Assembly: GCF_013284035.1 (NCBI RefSeq)
Contig: NZ_CP054141.1
Coordinates: 682,001-746,000 of the forward strand
DNA length: 64,000 bases
Direction of reading: 5' to 3'
From: Flavobacterium sp. M31R6
Lineage (GTDB): Bacteria > Bacteroidota > Bacteroidia > Flavobacteriales > Flavobacteriaceae
The position numbers and the translations under genes were made by a program. Below are positions 36,533 through 44,883 of the stretch, in pieces. The notes beneath the pieces were generated by a model. The model was not told where the DNA came from and did not search any database. It was given only the letters and a program-made list of their open reading frames with translations. Numbering within the stretch: position 1 is the first letter of the stretch; the number at the start of each line of letters is the position of its first letter.

Positions 36533-36978
36533 TCGCAACACAAAAATTTAATTATAAACCTTACGACAGCGAGTTGGAAAGAGCATCCAACAGTTATTTG
36601 ATGTCGCTCGTTGTAGTGCTTTGCGGATTGCCATTGCCCATAATGAATTTGCTGGCATCCGTTTTCTTTTATTTAGGAAACAGAAAAAGCACAGCTTTTG
36701 TAAAATGGCATTGTACACAGGCATTATTGTCTCAATTGGGTATGTTTTTCTTTAATACCGTTGGATTTTGGTGGACTATTTCCATCGTATTTGATGGTGC
36801 TGAAGTGACGAACCGTTATATTGCCTACATAATTACCATTGTAGGTTTTAATCTGCTTGAATTTATTTTCACGCTTTATTTGGCCACACAAACCAGAAAG
36901 GGGAATCATATCGAAATGTATTTCTTTTCGGATATTACTAATTTAATCTGCAAGACCAATTATGAAAGCACTATTTAG
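36529..36978 (+). CDS. DUF4870-like membrane protein
   Basis: A 149-residue membrane protein with three or four hydrophobic segments. KSTAFVKWHCTQALLSQ resembles the F..FH..QAL pattern between helices of DUF4870 proteins. I placed the start at the ATG overlapping the DUF2752 stop codon (ATGA), nine codons inside the longest frame. The last 17 bases overlap the M48 peptidase start, which implies translational coupling. The function is unknown. Confidence 0.7.
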   Translation: MIATQKFNYKPYDSELERASNSYLMSLVVVLCGLPLPIMNLLASVFFYLGNRKSTAFVKWHCTQALLSQLGMFFFNTVGFWWTISIVFDGAEVTNRYIAYIITIVGFNLLEFIFTLYLATQTRKGNHIEMYFFSDITNLICKTNYESTI

Positions 36979-37762
36979 AGGATTATCAATAGTGGTTGTC
37001 TTCTTTGGGATTTGGTTTTTGCTGTCTCAAATTGATTATATCACTTTTTTTAAAATAGATAAAGCCAAAAGCGCTACCGAAAAAGGAGTTGGCGATATGA
37101 TTTGGGATCAAATAAAAACGACCGAAGACATAATAGTAAATGACTCGATTACCAAATCGTTGGACAAATTATTAAAACCATTGTGTAAAGAAAACGGAAT
37201 AGAACGTGACAGCCTAAAAGTACATATTATACAAAAAGATGAGGTTAATGCTTTTGCGTTGCCGGATGGACATTTAGTGGTGTATTCCGGACTAATTGAA
37301 GCGTCAAAAAACGAACAGGCTTTAATTGGTGTTTTGGGACACGAAATTGCTCACATAGAGAACAATCACGTGATGAAAAAATTATCAAAAGAGGTTGGTT
37401 TTTCTGTACTGATGTCAATAACTACTGGGAATAATAATGGTAAGCTTGTTCGCGAGATTATGCATACTTTATCATCGTCGGCCTATGATCGTTCCCTTGA
37501 GAAAGAAGCCGATATCGCCAGCGTTGAATATATGCTAAAGGCTAAAATTGATCCAGCACCATTTGCGGATTTTCTATATGAAATGTCTTTTGACAATAAA
37601 TTAGAAAGTGCATTGTCATGGGTAAATTCTCATCCAGAATCGGAAGAAAGAGCCAAATACATACTTGAATATATAAAAGGGAAAAAAGCTAGCCAGAAAC
37701 ATTTGTTGACACAAACAGAATGGACCGGTTTTAAAAAGGCCGTTAAAGAATACGAAAATTAA
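36962..37762 (+). CDS. M48 family membrane-associated zinc metallopeptidase
   Basis: A 266-residue protein with one N-terminal transmembrane segment (about 8-24) and a periplasmic or cytosolic M48 domain. The zinc motif is GHEIAHIENNH (His127, Glu128, His131), with a downstream zinc ligand in LEKEADIASVEYM. The VNAFALPDGHLVVYSGL substrate-strand region is typical of the HtpX/BepA/LoiP group. It may degrade misfolded membrane or envelope proteins. It is the last gene of the TM2-DUF2752-DUF4870-like operon and ends at a strong terminator. Confidence 0.92.
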   Translation: MKALFRGLSIVVVFFGIWFLLSQIDYITFFKIDKAKSATEKGVGDMIWDQIKTTEDIIVNDSITKSLDKLLKPLCKENGIERDSLKVHIIQKDEVNAFALPDGHLVVYSGLIEASKNEQALIGVLGHEIAHIENNHVMKKLSKEVGFSVLMSITTGNNNGKLVREIMHTLSSSAYDRSLEKEADIASVEYMLKAKIDPAPFADFLYEMSFDNKLESALSWVNSHPESEERAKYILEYIKGKKASQKHLLTQTEWTGFKKAVKEYEN

Positions 37763-37781
37763 ATAGATGTTTGTCTATGAA

Positions 37782-37819
37782 AAAATCCCGTTTCGTCTTT
37801 TTAAGCGAAACGGGATTTT
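37782..37819. terminator. Strong terminator after the M48 operon
   Basis: AAAATCCCGTTTCG (37782-37795) pairs perfectly with CGAAACGGGATTTT (37806-37819) across a 10-nt loop. The T-rich context on both strands suits the convergent olsF gene too. Confidence 0.9.
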
Positions 37820-37847
37820 ATTTTATATTCTGTTTATTAAATACTGC

Positions 37848-39665
37848 TTAGTGACTACTGCTTTCTTCCTCTTTGTCATTTAGTTTGCGTTCCAATTCAG
37901 CCTGGAATTCTTCCATCACAGGTTTCATAGTGCTTTCCGGGATATCTGCAATTCGAATGTACATTAATCCATCGATAGCATTGTTGAATAAAGGGTCGAC
38001 ATTAAAAGCTACTAGTTTTGCGTTTTGTTTGATGTATTTTTTAATTAGTACAGGAAGTCTTAAAATCCCTGGTTCCAACTCATCAATAAGCTTGTCAAAT
38101 TTATTTAAATCAGCTTCCGCTTCATCAAAAATAAAATCCTTATCGGCATCTTTTAATTTGACTTTGAATTCCTTTTTAGGATGGATGTATTGTGCAATAT
38201 AAGGATCATAATAGTGCGATTTCATGAATTCAATCATCAATGATTTCGAAAAATCTGAAAATTGATTACTGATACTTACACCGCCTAACAAATATTTATG
38301 TTCCGGATAATGTAAAGTGGTGTGTATGATTCCTCTCCACAACAAGAACAGCGGCATTGGTTTTTGCTGATATTCTTTGATTATAAAAGCCCTACCCATA
38401 TCAATGGATTTGCTCATCATGTCGTGCAATTCAGGTTCAAAACGGAAAAGACCGTTCAGATAAAATCCTTCAATACCATATTTAGGGTAAATATGAGATC
38501 CCAATCCCATGCGGTAAGCTCCCGCGATTTGTTTGGTGTCATCATCCCACAAAAAGAGATGGCGATAGTATTTGTCGTATTTGTCAATATCAATGGATTC
38601 ATTCGTCCCTTCACCAACTTCTCTAAAAGTAATCTCACGCAAACGTCCAATTTCATGAAGAATATTTGGAATCTGTTTGGCCTCGGCAAAAAATACTTCG
38701 TAATTTTTACTTTGTAAAAGGCGAAGGTCGGCTACTCTTAAAGCTTCCACTTCGGCAATCATTTTGTCGGTACTGGCCGGAGTCACAATTTTTTTAGGGG
38801 CTTTCGAAGGCATTAAATTGGCCGTATTCAAAAAATTGTTCTCTTTTTCAAAAGGATTGGCTAGCATATAGGTTTTCTTTCTCAAGAACTCCGTGTAATC
38901 CTCAATCGATTCGTATTCGTTTTGTTCGGCAACCGAAATAGGTTTTCCAACACGTACCTTTATAATTCGATCTTTCTGAGTCAACAATTCCGATGGCAAT
39001 TTTGCCGTTCTTAGTGTGTCGTTTATTCTGGACAGAAAATAAAATAAGCGACTGTTTTTAGCGTGAAAATAAATAGGTACCACAGGAACCTGTGCTTTTC
39101 GAATTACTTTTATAGCGCCTTCTTCCCAAGCTTTATCAACTACCAATTTTCCATCTTTATAAGTAGAAACCTCACCGGCAGGGAACATCCCCAATGGTTT
39201 ACCATCTCTAAGATGGCGCAATGTTTCCTTAATTCCCACCACACTTGACTTAGCGTCTTTGTGATTTTCAAAAGGATTCACCGGCATGATATAGGGTTTC
39301 ATGGGGTCAATTCGATGCAGTAAAAAATTGGCTATGATTTTAAAATTAGGTTCTCTTTCGAGCATTAATTTTAACAACAAAATACCGTCAATTCCTCCAA
39401 GCGGATGATTTGAAATGGTGATATAGGCGCCATCTTTGGGTAATCGTTTAAAATCTTCTTCCGGAATCTCAAATTTAATCTGAAACTCGTCCAATATAGC
39501 ATTCAAGAACGGTAGCTCTTTCAAATGTTTGTTGCGGTCGTATATTTTGTTTAATGTCGAAATCTTTAAAACTTTCATCAACAACCAGCCCGAAAAAGTA
39601 CCGAAAACGCCGTACTTGTCCGTATTTATTGTCTTTGCAACTTCTTTCGCGGTAACTAAACCCAT
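37848..39665 (-). CDS. olsF: Bifunctional PlsC-GNAT acyltransferase, ornithine lipid synthase OlsF type
   Basis: A 605-residue fusion. The N-terminal half (about 75-280) is a PlsC-like O-acyltransferase with ISNHPLGGIDG (His87 and Asp93, an HX5D variant of the HX4D motif) and MFPAGEVS. The C-terminal half (about 320-530) is a GNAT/autoinducer-synthase-like N-acyltransferase with GRLREITFREVGEGT, KQIAGAYRMGLG and LLGGVSIS. This order and size match OlsF, the bifunctional enzyme known in Flavobacterium johnsoniae that N-acylates ornithine and then O-acylates the product. It acts at the inner membrane. A C-terminal tail of about 60 residues is Glu/Lys-rich. Confidence 0.85.
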   Translation of the reverse strand: MGLVTAKEVAKTINTDKYGVFGTFSGWLLMKVLKISTLNKIYDRNKHLKELPFLNAILDEFQIKFEIPEEDFKRLPKDGAYITISNHPLGGIDGILLLKLMLEREPNFKIIANFLLHRIDPMKPYIMPVNPFENHKDAKSSVVGIKETLRHLRDGKPLGMFPAGEVSTYKDGKLVVDKAWEEGAIKVIRKAQVPVVPIYFHAKNSRLFYFLSRINDTLRTAKLPSELLTQKDRIIKVRVGKPISVAEQNEYESIEDYTEFLRKKTYMLANPFEKENNFLNTANLMPSKAPKKIVTPASTDKMIAEVEALRVADLRLLQSKNYEVFFAEAKQIPNILHEIGRLREITFREVGEGTNESIDIDKYDKYYRHLFLWDDDTKQIAGAYRMGLGSHIYPKYGIEGFYLNGLFRFEPELHDMMSKSIDMGRAFIIKEYQQKPMPLFLLWRGIIHTTLHYPEHKYLLGGVSISNQFSDFSKSLMIEFMKSHYYDPYIAQYIHPKKEFKVKLKDADKDFIFDEAEADLNKFDKLIDELEPGILRLPVLIKKYIKQNAKLVAFNVDPLFNNAIDGLMYIRIADIPESTMKPVMEEFQAELERKLNDKEEESSSH

Positions 39666-39862
39666 TTATTTTTTCTTTTTTGAGCAAGAGACAAAGATAG
39701 CAAAATACTCCATTTTTTATGGTTTTTTTTGAATCAATCTTTCTACTTTTTACTACTTTTGGATTCCACAGAAAAAATAATCTTCCGGATTTGAGATAAA
39801 AAAATGGTTTTAAGAACCAGTTTTCGTCAAAATTTACTTCGGATTTAAAAAAAAATATAGTA

Positions 39863-40624
39863 ATGAAAATTATCTCGTACAACGTAAACGGAATTCGAGC
39901 CGCTATCACCAAAGGATTTATAGAATGGTTGCAACATGCCAATCCCGATGTTATTTGCCTACAGGAAATCAAAGCGACCGAAGAGCAAATTCCCGTTTCC
40001 GACATTACCGCTGCGGGCTATCCGTATCAATATTATTACCCAGCGACCAAAAAAGGCTATAGTGGCGTCGCCATTCTTTCAAAAATTAAACCGAATAATG
40101 TAGTTTATGGAACTGGTATCCAGCATATGGATTTTGAAGGTAGAAATCTGCGCGCCGATTTTGACGACTGCTCTGTAATGAGTTTGTACTTGCCTTCGGG
40201 AACTAACATGGATCGTTTAAGTCATAAGTTTATGTACATGGATGACTTTCAAAACTATATTGACCAACTCAAAAAAGACATTCCCAATCTAATCATTTGC
40301 GGGGATTACAACATTTGCCACGAGGCAATCGATATACACGATCCAATCAGAAACAAAAATGTATCAGGTTTTTTACCCGAGGAAAGAGCTTGGTTGGATA
40401 AATTCATGAAATCTGGATTCGTAGACAGTTTTCGTCATTTTAACAGCGAACCACATCAATATTCATGGTGGAGTTACCGTGCCGGAGCCCGTGGGAATAA
40501 CAAAGGTTGGCGCATCGATTACAATTTAGTGAGCGACTCCCTAAAACATAAACTCAAAAGAGCCGTTATATTACCAGACGCCATGCATTCCGATCATTGC
40601 CCGGTTTTGGTGGAAATTGAATAG
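39863..40624 (+). CDS. xth: Exodeoxyribonuclease III (AP endonuclease)
   Basis: A 253-residue enzyme of the exonuclease/endonuclease/phosphatase superfamily. It has SYNVNGIRA (Asn7), LQEIKA (Glu35), GDYNICHE (Asp-x-Asn catalytic pair), GWRIDYNL and the C-terminal SDHCPV (Asp-His). It incises DNA at abasic sites and degrades 3' ends in base-excision repair. It is a single gene, and its upstream region abuts the divergent olsF start. Confidence 0.95.
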   Translation: MKIISYNVNGIRAAITKGFIEWLQHANPDVICLQEIKATEEQIPVSDITAAGYPYQYYYPATKKGYSGVAILSKIKPNNVVYGTGIQHMDFEGRNLRADFDDCSVMSLYLPSGTNMDRLSHKFMYMDDFQNYIDQLKKDIPNLIICGDYNICHEAIDIHDPIRNKNVSGFLPEERAWLDKFMKSGFVDSFRHFNSEPHQYSWWSYRAGARGNNKGWRIDYNLVSDSLKHKLKRAVILPDAMHSDHCPVLVEIE

Positions 40625-40628
40625 GGTA

Positions 40629-40662
40629 AATTCAATATCAATGGCAATGTCAATTGCAAATA
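40629..40662. repeat. Short word-repeat tract related to 5605-5698
   Basis: CAATATCAATGGCAATGTCAATTGC is a partial reverse complement of the tract after the desaturase gene. It shares the words ATTGACATTG and ATTGATATTGA. Confidence 0.45.
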
Positions 40663-40680
40663 AAAAAGAATGAAAGTTAT

Positions 40681-40831
40681 AAGGAGCTAATCCAGCTACC
40701 CGTTGCAATCTTGTTTGCAAAAATCATTTTTTGTAAGCTATTGCAGGAGCTTCCGTTGGTCGCTCTGCACTAGCAACAAAAAAAATAGATTTTTCACAAA
40801 CAAGTATTTCCACTGTTATCTGGGCTAAGGC
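40681..40831. repeat. Degenerate intergenic repeat element, copy 1
   Basis: It begins GGAGCTAATCCAGCT with CCGTTGCAATC, and ends TATTTCCACTG followed by GGGCTAAGG. The same ends, in opposite orientation, appear at 46237-46357. No gene is in this stretch. It fills most of the 268 bp between xth and the OmpA-like lipoprotein gene. Confidence 0.6.
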
Positions 40832-40892
40832 ATTCCGTATTACAAGAACTTTTGACCTCAAATACCACATATAAATAGTAAAACTTAACAAA

Positions 40893-41831
40893 ATGATTAA
40901 AAAAATTTCCATCGGACTTTTAATTATGGCATTGTCCACTTCTTGTGTTTCCAAGAAAATCTACAATGATCTCGAAAACCAATTTGCCAATTTAAAAAAG
41001 GAAAACAGATCCATTTCAGACGAGAATGCTGCTCTTTTGGCATCAAAAAAACAATTAGAATCAGAAAAAGCCGCTTTACAATCCAAATTGGATGACACCA
41101 ATGCCAACTTGGCCAAAGTACAAGCCGATTATGAGGCTGTCAAAAACAAAATGAAAGTGATGCAGGATTCGTATGCTGCTTTAGAAAAAAACAGCAACGA
41201 AGCTTTGGAAGCCAACATGAAAAAGAATCGTGAATTATTGGCGCAGCTGGATGCTAAAGCAAAAGCTCTGGCATTGGAACAAGAAAAATTGAATGCAAGC
41301 AGCCAACGCTTGAAAGAACTGGAAGATTTAATCGCTGCCAAAGAAGCCAGCATGAAAAAACTAAAAGAAACACTTTCTAAGGCTTTAAACGGTTTTGAAG
41401 GGAAAGGATTAACTGTTGAACAAAAAAACGGAAAAGTATATGTTTCTATGGAAAACAAATTGCTTTTCAATTCGGGAAGTTGGGCTGTAGGAACCGAAGG
41501 AAAAAAAGCGGTTGTTGAAGTAGGGAAAGTTTTGGGCGATAACCCTGATATTTCTGTATTAATCGAAGGACATACTGATAATGACCCGTATGAAGGTTCT
41601 GGACCAATTGCTGATAACTGGGATCTTTCGACCAAAAGAGCCACAGCTATTGTTACTATTTTGGGAGAAAACAAAAAAGTAAACAAACAAAATCTTACGG
41701 CAGCCGGAAGAAGTGAATATTCTCCTTTAGCGCCCAATAACACTGCTGAAGGAAAAGCTAAAAACCGTAGAATCGAAATTATCCTGACTCCTAGATTGGA
41801 CGAAATTTCAAAAATGTTGAATGATTTTTAA
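40893..41831 (+). CDS. OmpA-like peptidoglycan-binding lipoprotein with coiled coil
   Basis: A 312-residue lipoprotein with lipobox MALSTSC (Cys18). Residues about 25-165 form a long coiled coil rich in Lys/Glu/Ala/Leu. The C-terminal OmpA domain (about 185-305) has KLLFNSGSW, IEGHTDNDPY and LSTKRATAIV, ending KNRRIEIILTP. It is expected to tether the outer membrane to peptidoglycan across the periplasm, like a long-stalked Pal. The gene is followed by a terminator flanked by CTAAG-word repeats. Confidence 0.92.
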   Translation: MIKKISIGLLIMALSTSCVSKKIYNDLENQFANLKKENRSISDENAALLASKKQLESEKAALQSKLDDTNANLAKVQADYEAVKNKMKVMQDSYAALEKNSNEALEANMKKNRELLAQLDAKAKALALEQEKLNASSQRLKELEDLIAAKEASMKKLKETLSKALNGFEGKGLTVEQKNGKVYVSMENKLLFNSGSWAVGTEGKKAVVEVGKVLGDNPDISVLIEGHTDNDPYEGSGPIADNWDLSTKRATAIVTILGENKKVNKQNLTAAGRSEYSPLAPNNTAEGKAKNRRIEIILTPRLDEISKMLNDF

Positions 41832-42000
41832 GAGAAAGACACTAAGTTGCTAAGATACTAAGTAGCAAAATTTACAAAAGGTTCGCGTGAAAACGTCGAA
41901 CCTTTTATGTTAATATTAGGAAATGTCAAACCAAAAAAGAAGAACTAATTTTTATCTTTGCTGTCAAAAAAACTTAGCAACTTAGTTTCTTAGCCTCTTA
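41830..42000. repeat. CTAAG-word inverted repeat flanking a terminator
   Basis: The left arm (41830-41866) has CACTAAGTTGCTAAGATAC, and the right arm (41971-42000) has CTTAGCAACTTAGTTTCTTAG. The shared core ACTAAGTTGCTAAG is identical over 14 bases. The two arms sit about 100 bp apart around the lipoprotein terminator. This is the same word family as 26720-26790 and the tail of 46400-46440. Confidence 0.65.
41876..41906 (+). terminator. Terminator after the OmpA-like lipoprotein gene
   Basis: AAAAGGTTCG (41876-41885) pairs with CGAACCTTTT (41897-41906). Confidence 0.75.
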
Positions 42001-42005
42001 AAAAT

Positions 42006-43043
42006 ATGAAATACACTACTTTACCGAATACCGATATAAAAGTCAGTAAAATATGCCTAGGAACAATGACTTTTGGGCAACAAAACACCGAATCTGAAGG
42101 GCATGCCCAGATGGATTATGCACTCGAAAAGGGAGTCAATTTCTTTGATACTGCCGAGATGTATTCTATCCCAGGTAAGAAAGAAACTTACGGAAGTACC
42201 GAAAAAATAATTGGAACGTGGTTCAAGAAAACCGGAAAAAGAGAAGAAGTAGTTTTGGCATCTAAGATTGCTGGACCAAGTCCTATTTTTGGTTATATGC
42301 GTGAAAAATTAGATTTTTCTCCTGCTAGTATTCAATATGCCTTGGACAATAGTTTGCAGCGTCTTCAAACTGATTATTTAGATCTTTATCAATTGCATTG
42401 GCCAGAACGCAAAACCAATTTTTTTGGACAACGTGGTTACAAAGTTCAAGATGATGCTTGGGAAGACAATATCCATGCTGTTCTGGAATCTTTGGATGGT
42501 TTTGTAAAAGCTGGAAAAATAAAACATATTGGAGTTTCCAATGAAAATCCTTGGGGAATGATGCGTTTTCTGGAAGAAAGCAAATACAATAATTTACCAA
42601 GAATTAAAACCATTCAAAATCCGTATTCGTTATTGAATCGTCTATTCGAAAATGCATCTGCCGAAGTTTGCCTTCGTGAGAATGTTGGGTTATTGGCGTA
42701 TTCACCATTGGCTTTTGGTGTTCTGTCGGGGAAATTCTTAACTGGTGAATCCCATCCTAATGCACGATTGAGTTTGTTTCCGCAGTATTCGAGATACAGT
42801 AGTGCAAAATCTACTGAAGCAACAAAACTGTATCAAGAGATTGCTCACAAACATGGATTGACATTGACTCAACTGGCTCTGGCTTTTGTACAACAACAGC
42901 CTTTTTTGACGAGTTCAATTATTGGAGCCACTACAATGGAACAACTCAAAGAAAATATTGACACAATTCAGGTAACACTTTCTGATGATGTTTTAAAAGA
43001 AATAGATGCTGTTCAGGCCATTATTCCTGATCCGGCTCCTTAA
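42006..43043 (+). CDS. Aldo/keto reductase (Tas-like)
   Basis: A 345-residue TIM-barrel oxidoreductase. The catalytic tetrad is visible: Asp48 (NFFDTAEMY), Tyr53, Lys87 (VVLASKIAG) and His131 (YQLHWPER). Length and the insertion after the PERK segment match the Tas/YajO group. The NADPH phosphate-binding region near the C-terminus (SSIIGATTMEQLKENI) is typical. It reduces an aldehyde or ketone; the substrate is unknown. It ends at a bidirectional terminator shared with the convergent MuiA-family gene. Confidence 0.93.
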   Translation: MKYTTLPNTDIKVSKICLGTMTFGQQNTESEGHAQMDYALEKGVNFFDTAEMYSIPGKKETYGSTEKIIGTWFKKTGKREEVVLASKIAGPSPIFGYMREKLDFSPASIQYALDNSLQRLQTDYLDLYQLHWPERKTNFFGQRGYKVQDDAWEDNIHAVLESLDGFVKAGKIKHIGVSNENPWGMMRFLEESKYNNLPRIKTIQNPYSLLNRLFENASAEVCLRENVGLLAYSPLAFGVLSGKFLTGESHPNARLSLFPQYSRYSSAKSTEATKLYQEIAHKHGLTLTQLALAFVQQQPFLTSSIIGATTMEQLKENIDTIQVTLSDDVLKEIDAVQAIIPDPAP

Positions 43044-43062
43044 TCACTAAATGAAATAAATT

Positions 43063-43099
43063 AAAAAACCTGTCAGTTTTTGAATCTGACAGGTTTTTT
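43063..43099. terminator. Bidirectional terminator
   Basis: AAAAAACCTGTCAG (43063-43076) and CTGACAGGTTTTTT (43086-43099) are perfect complements between convergent genes. Confidence 0.9.
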
Positions 43100-43104
43100 G
43101 CTTT

Positions 43105-44760
43105 TTACAAATTCTCTATAACTTCATCTTTTGGATATCTCACTTTGTAACTAATTCTAATTTTCTTGGTTTCATTTGGTTTCATCTGCAATTGCCAGGT
43201 CAGGATTCCTGTTTCGGGATTTACTTTGGCATTGTCGCTTTGTAACAATTCAACTTCAATATCTTTATTAGAACTCAACGGATATTGATCTTTTAGCAAC
43301 ATCTCAATCGCTTCTTTTTTGTTGTTTCTAAGGGTGATGTCAAAGGTAAAAGTTTGCTCTTTTTTGGAAGACAAAAATTTGGTACCCGACTGATCGACTA
43401 CTTTTTCTCGTTTGATGGTCACTTTTTTATCACGACCCATACTCAAACTCAAAGTGTCGCTGGTTTGGCTCGGCTCTATAAAAGTTTTGCCCACATACAT
43501 ACCTTCAAAAATGATATTGGCTTCACCTCTCAACAAATTGTATTTGCTGTAGTCGGCAATTTGTGCCAGTAAAAAAGCGTCTTTGTCCGCTTTTGGAACG
43601 GTATAATATTTATAAGATGCTGGTAGTTTGATTTCTTTTAACGAGACACTGTGTACTTTTCCATTTGATAAAATATCATAAGGGATATCGATGTCAAAAG
43701 AGACGTTCAGTTGGTTTTCGGATACCGTTGTGTAGTCAGAAACAGAAGATTCTGCCATCATTATAGGTTGTGCATTCATTTCTTGGTTAGCAATTTGAAC
43801 ACCCGCAACTTTTCCCTGCAATTGATTTGTTACTCCTTTTTTCTTCGAGCCATAGCCCATCACAACTACTTCTTGCAATCTTTCATTCGTTCTGTAGTTC
43901 AAGAACCAGGAACTTAACAAAGGCGCTTGATTGTTTTGATTTGGTACGCCGCTGGACAAAGTTAGTTTTACTTTTTTCCAATCGATTCCTGTGTTTTGAA
44001 TCACCTGCGCTTTGTACATCATATTTATTGGTGCTGTTACACTTTCGGTACGCAAATCGTAGAAAGGAGTCCAAGAAGCATTATTCGACAAATAAGTAAT
44101 ATCTAGCGGAACTGCTCCGGCCAAATTATTCATCACTTGAACAATCAATTTACCGGACGAGGTTTTCTCTTCTTTGCTCGTATCTACTTCGAGTTTATTG
44201 TTCAATTTTTGAAGGGTCTCATTCAGTTTTTGTTCCTTTTCTGTTAATGAATTTATGGTGTTGGCGATTTCAGTTTGTTTGGCTTTGTAATAATCGACCA
44301 TTTTCATTAATTCCATCACGTTCAAACCCGAATTTACGCCTGAAACTTGTTGGTTTTTGTCTAAAAGTGCCAATGTTTTCGTTTCCGAATTTTTGGCATT
44401 ACCTAATTTTAAAATCTCTTTTTGTACCAAAACAATACTGTCTTTTACTTTTTTTAGCGCAGGCGATTTCAAATCTACTTCATACTCCGAAACATAATCA
44501 TTGGTAAATTGAACAGAAAGTACTGTTACAGATGCTGGCGCACCTATTTGCACCGAATTTTCATTTAGGTCAACTGCTACATTTTTGATGACAATTTCAC
44601 TTGTGCCCAAGGGTAAATTTACAGTGGTGTTTTGCGATATCTCGGCAGCATTAAAATACACCGTTGCGGCTTTTACTTTGGCGGTGGTAAAAATTGGTTT
44701 TTGTGCCAAAGCAAAAGCAGTAACCAATAAAAGGACTGATAGTATTGTTTTTTTAAACAT
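43105..44760 (-). CDS. MuiA/DUF4139 family exported protein with SusC-plug-like insertion
   Basis: A 551-residue protein. The signal peptide (MFKKTILSVLLLVTAFALAQ) is followed by an N-terminal DUF4140-like domain (about 25-130: TTAKVKAATVYFNAAEIS), then a coiled coil (about 150-195). The DUF4139 domain follows, with YLSNNASWTPFYDLR and GIDWKKVKLTLSSGVP (224-273) up to a C-terminal strand region. Between DUF4139 strands, residues 295-323 carry LQEVVVMGYGSKKKG and then LQGKVAGVQIA, almost exactly the signature found at the start of the plug of SusC-type TonB receptors. The mucoidy-inhibitor name comes from an E. coli homologue; the function is unproven. Confidence 0.85.
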   Translation of the reverse strand: MFKKTILSVLLLVTAFALAQKPIFTTAKVKAATVYFNAAEISQNTTVNLPLGTSEIVIKNVAVDLNENSVQIGAPASVTVLSVQFTNDYVSEYEVDLKSPALKKVKDSIVLVQKEILKLGNAKNSETKTLALLDKNQQVSGVNSGLNVMELMKMVDYYKAKQTEIANTINSLTEKEQKLNETLQKLNNKLEVDTSKEEKTSSGKLIVQVMNNLAGAVPLDITYLSNNASWTPFYDLRTESVTAPINMMYKAQVIQNTGIDWKKVKLTLSSGVPNQNNQAPLLSSWFLNYRTNERLQEVVVMGYGSKKKGVTNQLQGKVAGVQIANQEMNAQPIMMAESSVSDYTTVSENQLNVSFDIDIPYDILSNGKVHSVSLKEIKLPASYKYYTVPKADKDAFLLAQIADYSKYNLLRGEANIIFEGMYVGKTFIEPSQTSDTLSLSMGRDKKVTIKREKVVDQSGTKFLSSKKEQTFTFDITLRNNKKEAIEMLLKDQYPLSSNKDIEVELLQSDNAKVNPETGILTWQLQMKPNETKKIRISYKVRYPKDEVIENL

Positions 44761-44805
44761 AAGTAGGTTTTTAATTTTTATATGATAAGCATTACAAATA
44801 AAGTG

Positions 44806-44877
44806 TTTTTTACCATGTAAGCCATATTAGTATAAGAAAGTATTCAGCTTAGTGAATATGACTTACATGGTAAAAAA
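44806..44877. repeat. Palindrome with TTTTTTACCATGTAAG arms
   Basis: TTTTTTACCATGTAAG at 44806 pairs with CTTACATGGTAAAAAA ending at 44877. Inner sequence also pairs partly (CCATATT/GAATATG). It is related to the palindrome at 21534-21604 by the ACCAT(A/G)TAAG core. It lies between the VWA and MuiA genes, both on the minus strand, and could act as a terminator for the VWA gene. Confidence 0.75.
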
Positions 44878-44883
44878 TATTTT

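Noticed and set aside
39475..40005. Long minus-strand frame of 176 codons across the olsF-xth junction
   Set aside because: It overlaps the starts of two well-supported divergent genes, has cysteine-rich low-quality composition and no recognisable domain; it is a shadow frame.
41129..41743. 204-codon minus-strand frame inside the OmpA-like lipoprotein gene
   Set aside because: Entirely antisense to a clear coiled-coil and OmpA-domain gene; Ser/Phe-rich shadow of a Lys/Glu-rich coding strand.
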